Shown here piece by piece: positions 35,981-43,646 of a DNA stretch of 64,000 bases. Numbering within the stretch: the first letter of the stretch is position 1; each line of letters starts with the position of its first letter. The notes beneath the pieces were generated by a model. That model had not been told where the DNA came from, ran no database searches, and worked only from the letters and a program-made list of their open reading frames with translations. The translations under genes and the position numbers were made by a program. Source of the stretch: CAZYSK01 sp964649415 (GTDB lineage Bacteria; Chloroflexota; Anaerolineae; B4-G1); the NCBI GenBank assembly GCA_964649415.1, contig CAZYSK010000030.1, forward strand, positions 1-64,000, in the 5' to 3' direction.

Positions 35981-37147
35981 CTACTGAGGACGGAGCAGTC
36001 GCTCGTAAATCGGCGCAGTCTGGGCGACCATGCGCGCAACCGAGAAGTACGCCTCGGCGCGGATTCGTCCCGCGTCTCCCATCTTCTGGCGCTGCGCGGG
36101 ATGCGCGATCAGCGTGCGCAGCGCCTCGGCCAGTCCATCCACGTCGCGGCGGCCCACCAGGAGGCCGGTATCGCCATCGGCTACCGCCTCGGGCACACCC
36201 CCGGCGCCGGTCGCGACCACCGGCAGCCCGGCTGCCATCGCCTCCAGCACGGTCAGAGGCAGTCCCTCCCAGCCCCAGGTAGTGAGGGCGTAGATGTCGC
36301 TGGCGGCGTAGACGGATGGCGCATCGTCTCGCCAGCCGTTAAGTGTCACCCGCTGCTCCAGGGAGAGCGCGTCAATCTGCGCCTCAATCTGGGCGCGGAG
36401 CGGTCCGTCACCGACGATGAGCAGATGTGCCCGCGGATTGTTCCAATCCGGCGGGCACGCATCGGCCACCAGGCGGAAGGCGTGGAGCAGCGTCTGGAAG
36501 TCGCGGGGTTTGTGGAGACGGCACATGGTGGTGATCAGGCTCGCGTCGGCAGGTACGTTCAAGCTGTTTCGCCAGGCCGTCCGATCCAGCCGGACGTTCT
36601 GGAAGTGGGCTGTGTGAATGCCGTTCCACACGACCTGTATGTTCTCGGGCCGGGCGACGCGCGCTGCCGCAAGCGCTTCACGCTCGGCGTTGCACACGGC
36701 GACGAGGCTGTCGGTGAGCGGGGCAAGGACTCGCTCTGTGGTCAGCAGCACGCCCCGGCGCGGCTGCGGATAGTGGGGAGCGGCGAAGCCGTGAATCGTG
36801 TAGACCAGGCGCGGCCGCCGCGCGCCGAGCGAGGCGACCGCCAGCCGCCCGAAGAGGGCCGCGCGGGCTCCATGCACGTGTAGGATGTCTGCATTGGCCG
36901 CCAGGCGTCGGACGCGCCAGAGCGCCCGAAAAGAGAAGCCAGCCGCGATATCCACCCGGTGGAAGGGGATGCCGGCGGTCTCGAAGTCCCCCCGGCCCAC
37001 GGTGCCGCCGTCCTCTGGCATGGCCACCTGGACGGCGAAGCGGTCCGGGTCAAATCCCCGTGCCAGATCGCGCACGTGCGCCGCACCGCCCCCGCGCGAG
37101 GAGGCGACGAGATGAAGGAGATGAACGAGATGAACGATGCTCAACAA
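35981..37147 (-). CDS. Family 4 glycosyltransferase
   Basis: This 388-aa GT-B enzyme has the start VASSRGGGAAHVRDLARGFD, LHVHGARAALFGRLAV and the C-terminal WEGLPLTVLEAMAAGLPVV with E-x7-E. The TTG start (37147) overlaps the small gene upstream; it sits in a 9-bp tandem repeat coding IVHLVHLLHL. Residues about 231-241 (PPDWNNPRAH) are coded by a family E palindrome placed just before the LLIVGDGPLR strand. Donor and acceptor unknown. Confidence 0.86.
   Translation of the reverse strand: MLSIVHLVHLLHLVASSRGGGAAHVRDLARGFDPDRFAVQVAMPEDGGTVGRGDFETAGIPFHRVDIAAGFSFRALWRVRRLAANADILHVHGARAALFGRLAVASLGARRPRLVYTIHGFAAPHYPQPRRGVLLTTERVLAPLTDSLVAVCNAEREALAAARVARPENIQVVWNGIHTAHFQNVRLDRTAWRNSLNVPADASLITTMCRLHKPRDFQTLLHAFRLVADACPPDWNNPRAHLLIVGDGPLRAQIEAQIDALSLEQRVTLNGWRDDAPSVYAASDIYALTTWGWEGLPLTVLEAMAAGLPVVATGAGGVPEAVADGDTGLLVGRRDVDGLAEALRTLIAHPAQRQKMGDAGRIRAEAYFSVARMVAQTAPIYERLLRPQ
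36427..36458. repeat. Family E palindrome inside a GT4 gene
   Basis: GTGCCCGCGGATTG-TTC-CAATCCGGCGGGCAC is a long palindrome. The inner 17 bases equal those of the intergenic copy at 27434-27450. Confidence 0.8.
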
Positions 37148-37380
37148 CCGTCTTCCTGGCCCGCCATGCCGTCTAGGAAAGCCAGAAATCCCTCGATGTC
37201 AGGCCGGTACAGCCGCTCCAGCCGTTCAGCGTATCCAAGGACGATTGTCAGCCGTTTAGGGATGCCCCCCTCCGGTTCGGCAACGTGCCTGCTGACGGAG
37301 TCTAGGGCTTCGTAGGCCTGGTCGATTGCCTGTAGATCGTCTCGGACCTCAGCTTGAAGCAGGCGAATCTGCTCGTTCAT
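37141..37380 (-). CDS. Small protein next to an MNT gene, possibly a shortened HEPN partner
   Basis: This 79-aa product (starting MNEQIRLLQAEVRDDLQAID) is helical and charged, and overlaps the MNT gene by 32 bases. This arrangement fits the HEPN/MNT toxin-antitoxin pairs, whose HEPN members begin in the same way. It is much shorter than the usual 110-150 aa and the Arg-x4-6-His RNase motif is not visible, so it may be truncated or inactive. The call rests on context and on weak similarity of the first 50 residues. Confidence 0.5.
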   Translation of the reverse strand: MNEQIRLLQAEVRDDLQAIDQAYEALDSVSRHVAEPEGGIPKRLTIVLGYAERLERLYRPDIEGFLAFLDGMAGQEDGC

Positions 37381-37750
37381 AGATCAGCACTCCTGTCCTG
37401 CGAACCAGAGCTCCGAAGCTGGAAGCGGAGGTGATGTCGCGCACGTCAATCGTCCAGTCCGGCAAGGCGTGTTCCAAGGCTCGCCAGAGTGAGAAGTACT
37501 CTTGAGGCGTCGCTCCCTCGACGGCGATGTCAATGTCGGATTGTGGGTGAAATGCACCGGGACGCGTCACGGAGCCGAACAGATAGGCTCGCCGAACCGA
37601 TGCCTGGCTGGAGATGACTGCCGGAGCCTTTTCGCGGACAGCTTGCAGCGCTTGCTGGCGTTCCGCTTCTCGCATCTCCTGCTGACGTCTCAGCCGGGCC
37701 TGGAAAGTCCGGCGGTATTCCTCTATGGTGTCTGTGAACTCGGTAGGCAT
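37349..37750 (-). CDS. MNT-type nucleotidyltransferase domain protein
   Basis: This 133-aa protein has an N-terminal coiled helix rich in Arg, Gln and Glu (RRQQEMREAERQQALQAV) and the catalytic-type motif AYLFGSVTRPGAFHPQSDID. A third Asp follows in WTIDVRDI. It is likely the antitoxin-type AMP transferase of a HEPN/MNT pair. The Met at 37750 is preferred to 37777. The downstream small ORF overlaps its end, and both interrupt the run of glycosyltransferases. Confidence 0.8.
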   Translation of the reverse strand: MPTEFTDTIEEYRRTFQARLRRQQEMREAERQQALQAVREKAPAVISSQASVRRAYLFGSVTRPGAFHPQSDIDIAVEGATPQEYFSLWRALEHALPDWTIDVRDITSASSFGALVRRTGVLIYERADSPASS

Positions 37751-37873
37751 AGCGCTAGACGCCCCTTGGCTGTGCACGCGAGTGAGTTATCAGTATGGTA
37801 CTCCATGATGCGCCGGTTGTCAAAAACGCGCCGCCTGAAGTGGGAGTGTCGATAGAGTGGTCTCGTGCTGTCC

Positions 37874-37892
37874 GGGCGCGGAGACCGCGCCC
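37874..37892. repeat. Family D palindrome
   Basis: GGGCGCGG-AGA-CCGCGCCC lies at the 3' end of the glycosyltransferase gene that ends at 37894 and may terminate it. Confidence 0.75.
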
Positions 37893-37893
37893 C

Positions 37894-39057
37894 CTACCGC
37901 TTGCCCTCCAGCGCGGTGGTCAAATGGCGTTCGATCTGATCCACCTGGCGTTCCCACGAGTTGGCCGTGGCGACGCTGCGCCAGCGGGCCCGCTGCTTCG
38001 CCGTGGGGGGCGAGACCAGTGACCGCTGTACCTCGGCCACGAACTGGTCCGCTGTGCGGGCAACGCTAATGTGATCGGCCTCGCGGCGCAGATAGGGCAG
38101 GTCGGTGGCGACGACCGGTTTGCCCAGCGCCAGGCCCTCGTAGAGTTTGATGGGCGACAGCTCTTCGGTATACGCGTTGACTCGATAGGGAATCAGGCAC
38201 ACGTCGAACGTGGCGACAATCGCGGGTACTTGTGTGTGGGCGCAGGGCGGCAGCAGGTGCACGTTGGGCAGGCCCTCCAGATCGTGGATGTCCACCCGGT
38301 GCCGCTTGACCGGCCCGACGAGCACGAACGCGGTGTGGGGCATGTGCTCGGCGCAACGTACCAACAGCTTCACGTCCACCCGGTCGTCGATGGTGCCCAC
38401 CAGCCCAGCGCGGGGGCGGGGCAGCGCCGCCACGTCGGCGCGCGGCGGGCCCACGCGTGTGGGATCGAACTGGGATACGTCCACGCCGCCTGGCAGCAGG
38501 TAGGTGTTGGGGTTGAATTGCCCCTTGGCGGTCGCCAGCCGCCGGGTCCGGGCGAAGACCAGGTCGACCCGGCGGCACAGGTTCGCCTCCAGCCGGGCGA
38601 TGGTGGCCGCTCGCACCAGGGGGTAGCGCACGGCCGTGAAGTCGTCGATGCAGTGGTAGACGGCGGCCCGTTCCCCGAGCCGGCCCAGCAGGTGGCCCGT
38701 GTGGGGCCAATAGGTCCACAGCACGTCGGGCCGCCAGCCCACGCGCAACAGTGCGCGCCGCAGGTAGACGAGCAGCAGCCGCTGGTTGATCGCGTTGATG
38801 AGCGGGCTGTAGTAGATGGGCAGGACGGGAAAAGGCGTGTATACCAGGGGGCCGCCGGATATCTGGCGGATACGGCCTACGCGCCGCAGCGCGCGGCGCG
38901 TGCCCGCTGGGTCGGAGATAAACGAGTGCAGCGCGCGCGGAATCTCGACGAACAGCACCTGGTGCCCCCGCCGCGAGAGTTGCAGCGCGATGTGCTGGCG
39001 AGAGCCGAACTGGGGCGCATCCCAGTCGGTGGTGGAAAGGCAGAGGAAACGGGTCAA
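37894..39057 (-). CDS. GT-B glycosyltransferase
   Basis: This 387-aa protein begins MTRFLCLSTTDWDAPQFGSR and carries late GT-B features: VGTIDDRVDVKLLVRCAEHM and SPIKLYEGLALGKPVVATDL. The E-x7-E motif is loosened (KLYEGLALGKP), as in GT4-like enzymes of capsule loci. It follows the GT-C gene by 15 bases. The substrate is unknown. Confidence 0.82.
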   Translation of the reverse strand: MTRFLCLSTTDWDAPQFGSRQHIALQLSRRGHQVLFVEIPRALHSFISDPAGTRRALRRVGRIRQISGGPLVYTPFPVLPIYYSPLINAINQRLLLVYLRRALLRVGWRPDVLWTYWPHTGHLLGRLGERAAVYHCIDDFTAVRYPLVRAATIARLEANLCRRVDLVFARTRRLATAKGQFNPNTYLLPGGVDVSQFDPTRVGPPRADVAALPRPRAGLVGTIDDRVDVKLLVRCAEHMPHTAFVLVGPVKRHRVDIHDLEGLPNVHLLPPCAHTQVPAIVATFDVCLIPYRVNAYTEELSPIKLYEGLALGKPVVATDLPYLRREADHISVARTADQFVAEVQRSLVSPPTAKQRARWRSVATANSWERQVDQIERHLTTALEGKR

Positions 39058-39072
39058 TGCAGCGTCTCCCTG

Positions 39073-40437
39073 TCAGTAGTACTCCCGCCCGAAGTCGATC
39101 AGGTTGAGATACGAACCGTATGGCGTCGGCACCAAGCGCCACCCGTACAGGACCGAGGCCACGAGCATGGGCAGGAATATGAGAGCCAGGGCGACCACCA
39201 GGCGGGTGCCACGCAGCCTGGCCACCGATGATGCCGCCAGGAGACACACGGGCGCGACGAAGGGCAGATATCCGTGCTCGCCGCTGATGCCTACGAGGTG
39301 TAGCAGCGCCAGTGGCCCGAGGCACAACAGCCAGAGGACGAGCAACACCTCGCGGTTTGAGACCTGTCGCCACTGGATAAACAGCATGACCAGGCTGGCC
39401 AATGCGGCAAGCGGCACAAACGGCGTCCACAGGAAGATGAGTACACCTAGTACCCAGGTCCGCGCGCTCCACAGGTGCTCGAAGTAAGCGAGAACAGAAT
39501 GCTGATAGCCCGTGTCAACGGGGTGGCGGATGGCCGTCCAGTAGGCGCTGGGGTCCACGTCTACCCAGAAAACGATCAGGGCCAGGATCAGGATCAGGAC
39601 GAGCTTGATCGCCGCCGGGATCGGTTGGCGCGTGTCTAGCCGGTCTCCGCCAGCCTTGGTTCCTGTCGTGCGTTTTTTCTTTCGGCTCCCCTTGCGCTTG
39701 CGAGAGGCTTGTCTGGCGGCTTCGGCAGCTTTGCGCCTGGCCTCCTGCTGCGCCTGTCGTTCCTGCCAGCACACGTACAGGGCGTAGCCGAGCACAAAGG
39801 GCACGAGGACAGGCGCCGACGTCTTGGTCGCGCCCGCCAGCCCGAGGCATACGCCCGCCAGCACAGTCCACAGCGGCCGGTCGGTGTGGAACGCCCGGAA
39901 GGTCGTCCAGGCCACCAGCGTAGTGAGCAGGCTGTAGATGGAATCCAGGTATAGTGTGCGGTTGTAGCGGACGGCCAGCGGCAGGACGGCGGCCAGGCCG
40001 GCGGCGATGACCGCTTCCCATTCGCCAAACAGGTCCTTCCCCAGCAGGAACACGACGCCTACCATAGCCACGCCCGCAATAGCCTGGACGCCTCGCGCCG
40101 TGGTGGCCGTGGCGGGCAGCACCCGCATCACCAGGTTGGTCACCTGGATGGCGAACAGTGGATGCCCTGAAGGGCCGGGGGACGTGGCGTGATACAGGTC
40201 CACCGGGTGGATGCGCTGTTGCTCGAACTCGAGGAGGTGGATCTGCTGCATCTCGCGGAAGTAGTGGTCGCTTTCATCGGCGCCCATCTTGGGAGCGCTC
40301 AGGTTCCAGAGACGCAACAAGGCCGCGATGAACAGGATTCCCACAAGCATCCACCGCTGCTTGTGTGGATCTATGCTGCTCTGGCGTCCTGGCTGGCCTG
40401 GTACGGGGCCTTGCTGTCCGGCCTTACGTGGGTCCAT
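39073..40437 (-). CDS. GT-C membrane glycosyltransferase-like protein
   Basis: This 454-aa protein has about nine membrane helices and the early loop APKMGADESDHYFREMQQI with an Asp-Glu pair, as in PMT/ArnT-type enzymes. A very basic cytoplasmic loop (ASRKRKGSRKKKRTT) interrupts the helices at roughly residue 250, which is unusual. Start chosen at the Met at 40437 (six codons into the longest frame). Third GT-C member of the locus. Confidence 0.78.
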   Translation of the reverse strand: MDPRKAGQQGPVPGQPGRQSSIDPHKQRWMLVGILFIAALLRLWNLSAPKMGADESDHYFREMQQIHLLEFEQQRIHPVDLYHATSPGPSGHPLFAIQVTNLVMRVLPATATTARGVQAIAGVAMVGVVFLLGKDLFGEWEAVIAAGLAAVLPLAVRYNRTLYLDSIYSLLTTLVAWTTFRAFHTDRPLWTVLAGVCLGLAGATKTSAPVLVPFVLGYALYVCWQERQAQQEARRKAAEAARQASRKRKGSRKKKRTTGTKAGGDRLDTRQPIPAAIKLVLILILALIVFWVDVDPSAYWTAIRHPVDTGYQHSVLAYFEHLWSARTWVLGVLIFLWTPFVPLAALASLVMLFIQWRQVSNREVLLVLWLLCLGPLALLHLVGISGEHGYLPFVAPVCLLAASSVARLRGTRLVVALALIFLPMLVASVLYGWRLVPTPYGSYLNLIDFGREYY

Positions 40438-40500
40438 AGTTGTCCCTCCTAGCATATCGGGGCCGTCCCTGCTTCCGTCTCAACCTCTACCCTCCAACTT

Positions 40501-41340
40501 CTAGCCTCCAACCGGCTTTCTCGCGACAGCCAGAATCATGTGGGCGAAGGTCCAGAGGACCGGTGGCGTGTAGAGCAGGTGGCGCAGGGGCGCAGTTGCT
40601 GCGCCCCTGCGGGGAGGGCGCGGTAACCGCGCCCCTACAGACTCGCCCGGTGTGGCTGCGGTTGCAGAGTCTCGACGAGCGGGCCTCAAGAGGCGCAGGA
40701 TCTCTCGGAGGCCCCGGCCTGGACTGTAGGGGTGGCAGGCACACACCGTGAATCCGGCTTCGCCGAGGTAGCCGCGCAGTTCCCGGCGCGTGAACGCGTA
40801 CTGGTAGAACGTCGCCCCTGCCGCCCGGCGCTCGGCCTGGCGACGACGGATCAAACGGCCCAGCAGGCGGCGAGCGCCATTCACCCATGGGACCGACACA
40901 AGCAGGGTCCCGCCGGGGTTCAGCGTGCGGTAGAACTCCCGCAGCAGTTCCTGTGGCCCATGCACCATGTGTTCGATCACGCCCAGGGAGATATGGCCCG
41001 GGAACGTCCCGTCGGCGAAGGGCATTCGGCGCAGATCCAGGTTCAGAAGCGGTGAGCTCGGGTATATCCGGCGGTGTATGTGCAACGCCGTCGGGCTGAA
41101 GTCGCCGCCGATGATGTCATAGCCGCGCTCGCGGAAGTAGACCACGTACTGGCCCAGGCCACAGCCGCCCTCGAGGATAGGTCCCGAGGTCGGCAGGTGT
41201 GCCTCCAGATGGCGAGAAAGCGGGTCCCGTGCCGCTATCGCCAGCAGATGGCTGAGTTGCTGCCGCCCCCAATGGGCACTCCAGTGCTTCTCGTTGGCAG
41301 TTTGAGCGTAGTACGTGATTGCCATGATAGATTCAGACAC
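40501..41340 (-). CDS. Class I SAM-dependent methyltransferase
   Basis: This 279-aa protein has the SAM-binding motif ILEGGCGLGQYVVYF, LLNLDLRRMPFADGTF and the post-motif ISLGVIEHMVHGPQELLREF, with a late NPGGTLLVSVPWVN strand. Residues about 235-252 (GARLPRPPRRGAATAP) are coded by two family D palindromes inserted near the C-terminus before a predicted final helix. The target (sugar, lipid or other) is unknown. Confidence 0.84.
   Translation of the reverse strand: MSESIMAITYYAQTANEKHWSAHWGRQQLSHLLAIAARDPLSRHLEAHLPTSGPILEGGCGLGQYVVYFRERGYDIIGGDFSPTALHIHRRIYPSSPLLNLDLRRMPFADGTFPGHISLGVIEHMVHGPQELLREFYRTLNPGGTLLVSVPWVNGARRLLGRLIRRRQAERRAAGATFYQYAFTRRELRGYLGEAGFTVCACHPYSPGRGLREILRLLRPARRDSATAATPGESVGARLPRPPRRGAATAPLRHLLYTPPVLWTFAHMILAVARKPVGG
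40585..40637. repeat. Two adjacent family D palindromes inside a methyltransferase gene
   Basis: CAGGGGCGCAG-TTG-CTGCGCCCCTG (40585-40609) is followed by AGGGCGCGGTAACCGCGCCCCT (40614-40637, given in part). Both stay in frame on the minus strand. Confidence 0.85.
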
Positions 41341-41381
41341 TCTCTTGGGACTTCACATCGAGGAGGTAGGGCTACGTTGTC

Positions 41382-42392
41382 TCAACCTCTTTCCCTCCTC
41401 CTGCTTCTTGCATCCCCAGAAACCAGGTTTTCCGGAAAAAACCTGGTTTCGGTGCTTCCTGCTTCTGGCTTCCTGCACACCCACACGCCCAGGCTGCCCC
41501 ATCGGCGCAGTCCAGGCAGGCGGGTGAGCCATTCGTCCAGCCGCTGCCAGTATCGCGGTGTCACGGGTGGGATATCGTTCTCGTTCTGATTCTCAAGCCT
41601 AGCCTCATTCTCGAAGGTCGAGACGGGCGTGGAGGAGGCGGACATGGATCTGGACGCCCGGTCCGCTGCGTTCGCGGTGGAAGCCCCTGTCTGTCGCCTT
41701 CGGCGTGTGGCCCACACCCGCCAGGCGGCGCGCGCCGCTCGCCACGGCAAGCTCGACACGATGGCGTAGCGCACCCTTCCGCCCAGCATGTCCACCGTGA
41801 ATCGACTCTCCACACTGAAACCTGCGTCTTCCAGTATCTGGCCGAACTCATCCCGGCTGAAGCTGTGCAGGTGGCCGCTCTTCTCCCGCCAATCCAGCTG
41901 CATCTTATACCTGCCGCCCAATTCGTCCGCCTCGGTCGGCACGGAAATCACCAGCATCCCGCCTGGCTTGAGCACGCGGTGCAGTTCCGAGACCGCCGCG
42001 CGGTGGTCCGGCACGTGCTCAACCGTCTCCACCGACAGCGCCACGTCGAAGCTGGCGGACGCGAGCGGGATTTGCTCGAGATCGGCAACGCCGAAATGCA
42101 GATGCGGGTGCTGGCGCGCCAAAGCCACGCCGCTCACCAGCTTGGGGTGGGAGAGGTCCAGCCCCACCGCTCGCTGGACGAGGCTCTGCGTCTCTCGCAT
42201 GTAGAGACCCTCTGCGCAACCGGCGTCGAGGAGGCGAGTGTCTGCGTGGCACCGGCCCTTCACCTGGCCGAGCACCACGGACTTGAGACGCTGGTGAACC
42301 CAATCGCGTGGGTCGTACAGCCTGGTCTGATACGCGCTCCGTCCCTCGGCTTCGTAGAAGGCTCGCAGTTCCTGCCGCTGCTGCTCACTCAT
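41382..42392 (-). CDS. Class I SAM-dependent methyltransferase
   Basis: This 336-aa protein has an N-terminal helical region, motif I LLDAGCAEGLYMRE, LDLSHPKLVSG and VALSVETVEHVPDHRAAV. The core ends near residue 220; beyond it lies a low-complexity tail, then CRKPEAGSTETRFFPENLVS, where residues 315-325 come from a family A palindrome. Its start overlaps the upstream GT4 gene stop (ATGA). It probably methylates a glycan component; inference. Confidence 0.84.
   Translation of the reverse strand: MSEQQRQELRAFYEAEGRSAYQTRLYDPRDWVHQRLKSVVLGQVKGRCHADTRLLDAGCAEGLYMRETQSLVQRAVGLDLSHPKLVSGVALARQHPHLHFGVADLEQIPLASASFDVALSVETVEHVPDHRAAVSELHRVLKPGGMLVISVPTEADELGGRYKMQLDWREKSGHLHSFSRDEFGQILEDAGFSVESRFTVDMLGGRVRYAIVSSLPWRAARAAWRVWATRRRRQTGASTANAADRASRSMSASSTPVSTFENEARLENQNENDIPPVTPRYWQRLDEWLTRLPGLRRWGSLGVWVCRKPEAGSTETRFFPENLVSGDARSRRRERG
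41419..41450. repeat. Family A palindrome inside a methyltransferase gene
   Basis: GAAACCAGGTTTTCC and GGAAAAAACCTGGTTTC are nearly perfect arms; the minus-strand frame reads ETRFFPENLVS. Confidence 0.88.
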
Positions 42393-43549
42393 GGCGCACC
42401 GTCACCTTTACAAAGGCGACGTTCTGATGGCGCCCTGTTCCCCGCAAGCCGATGCAGCAATTCGATCTCCTGCTGCATCACCGCCCGGGCGCTGTAGTTG
42501 GCCCGAATCCACGCGCGGGCGGCTCGCCCCAGGCGATTCGCCAGGGCCGCGTCCTTTAGCGTGCGAACCAGTCCTGCAGCCAGCGCCTCGGCATTCGGCT
42601 CACACAACAGGCCGGTTTCTTCGTGCCTGATCACGTCGCGGGTCCCGGGCACGTTCAGGCCGACACAGGGCAGCCCACAGCTCATGGCCTCCAACAGGGC
42701 CTTGGGATGGCCCTCAACCAGTGAGGGTAGGACGAACGCGTCGGCGGCCTGCAGTATGGCCGGCAGCGCCTCGTGGTCCAATACGCCCCGCATTTCGATG
42801 CTCACGCCGCGTCGGGCGGCGGTGTTGGCTATGGCATCCCTCTGCGAGCCGTCGCCTACGATCACCAGGTGAGGTGCAGGGCGGACCTGGGCCAACGCGT
42901 CAATCAGCATCAACAGGTTCTTCTGAGGCTCCAGCCGGCCCACGAAGATCAAGCTCCGTCGGCCAGGCGGGTGCACTGCTGGCGTGAACCGTTCGACATC
43001 CACGCTGTTGGGGATGAGATGCACGCGCTCAGCTGCCACGGTGCGCTCGACGTGGCGTGCCAGGGCTGGGGTGGTGACGATAACGGCGTTGGCTGCGCGC
43101 AGCCCGATCTGCTCAAGCGCCCACAGCATCACCGCGCGCGTGATGCGCCCTTCTGTGTGCGCGACCCTGGCGTACCGGTAACCATACGTCGCGGCGAAGG
43201 GAAGGCCCCAGCGCAAGCGGGCCATCGCGGCCGGGATCGCGCCGGTGATCTGGAAGACGCGGAGCACGTCGCAGCGCCGCAGTTCCCGTGCCCAGCGGAA
43301 TGGCAGGCGGAACGTGTACAGCTGTCCCTGCCCGCCAGGCAAGACCCTCACCTGGGACTGCAATCCGTGGTCCTCGGTGTAGTCCTCCAGGCGTTCGTTG
43401 ACGTAGCTGAAGTACAGCGTCTCGTCGAAAGCAAGCGCATACGCGCGGAAGTACTGCTCAATCAGCCGCGTGTGTTGCCCGGCCTGGGCCAGTGTTTTCA
43501 GGCCACTGTTCAGTGGTGGCAGCAAACCTAGTGTGATCGTACGTGTCAT
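42389..43549 (-). CDS. Family 4 glycosyltransferase
   Basis: This 386-aa GT-B enzyme has the start MTRTITLGLLPPLNSGLKTL, IPNSVDVERFTP, LIFVGRLEPQKNLLMLIDAL and SLVEGHPKALLEAMSCGLPC. The start at 43549 is the first Met of the conserved region. Its last 15 residues (RRLCKGDGAP) are coded by a single family B repeat unit. Donor unknown. Confidence 0.87.
   Translation of the reverse strand: MTRTITLGLLPPLNSGLKTLAQAGQHTRLIEQYFRAYALAFDETLYFSYVNERLEDYTEDHGLQSQVRVLPGGQGQLYTFRLPFRWARELRRCDVLRVFQITGAIPAAMARLRWGLPFAATYGYRYARVAHTEGRITRAVMLWALEQIGLRAANAVIVTTPALARHVERTVAAERVHLIPNSVDVERFTPAVHPPGRRSLIFVGRLEPQKNLLMLIDALAQVRPAPHLVIVGDGSQRDAIANTAARRGVSIEMRGVLDHEALPAILQAADAFVLPSLVEGHPKALLEAMSCGLPCVGLNVPGTRDVIRHEETGLLCEPNAEALAAGLVRTLKDAALANRLGRAARAWIRANYSARAVMQQEIELLHRLAGNRAPSERRLCKGDGAP
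42404..42440. repeat. Single family B unit at the GT4 gene 3' end
   Basis: CTTTACAAAGGCGACGTTCTGATGGCGCCC is a diverged copy of the 36-bp unit seen in arrays at 45808 and 49226; here it spans the end of one gene and approaches the start of the next. Confidence 0.65.
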
Positions 43550-43601
43550 TCTCGTATGGTGTCGAAACCCCCGGTGAACCGGGGCGTCCAGCTCGGAGCG
43601 C

Positions 43602-43620
43602 TCGGATTGGAGCAATCCGC
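43602..43620. repeat. Family E variant palindrome
   Basis: TCGGATTGGAGCAATCCG in the gap before the GT4 gene at 43549. The gap 43550-43646 holds no gene. Confidence 0.55.
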
Positions 43621-43646
43621 AGTATCCCCGCTCGCTCCTTCTCGTG

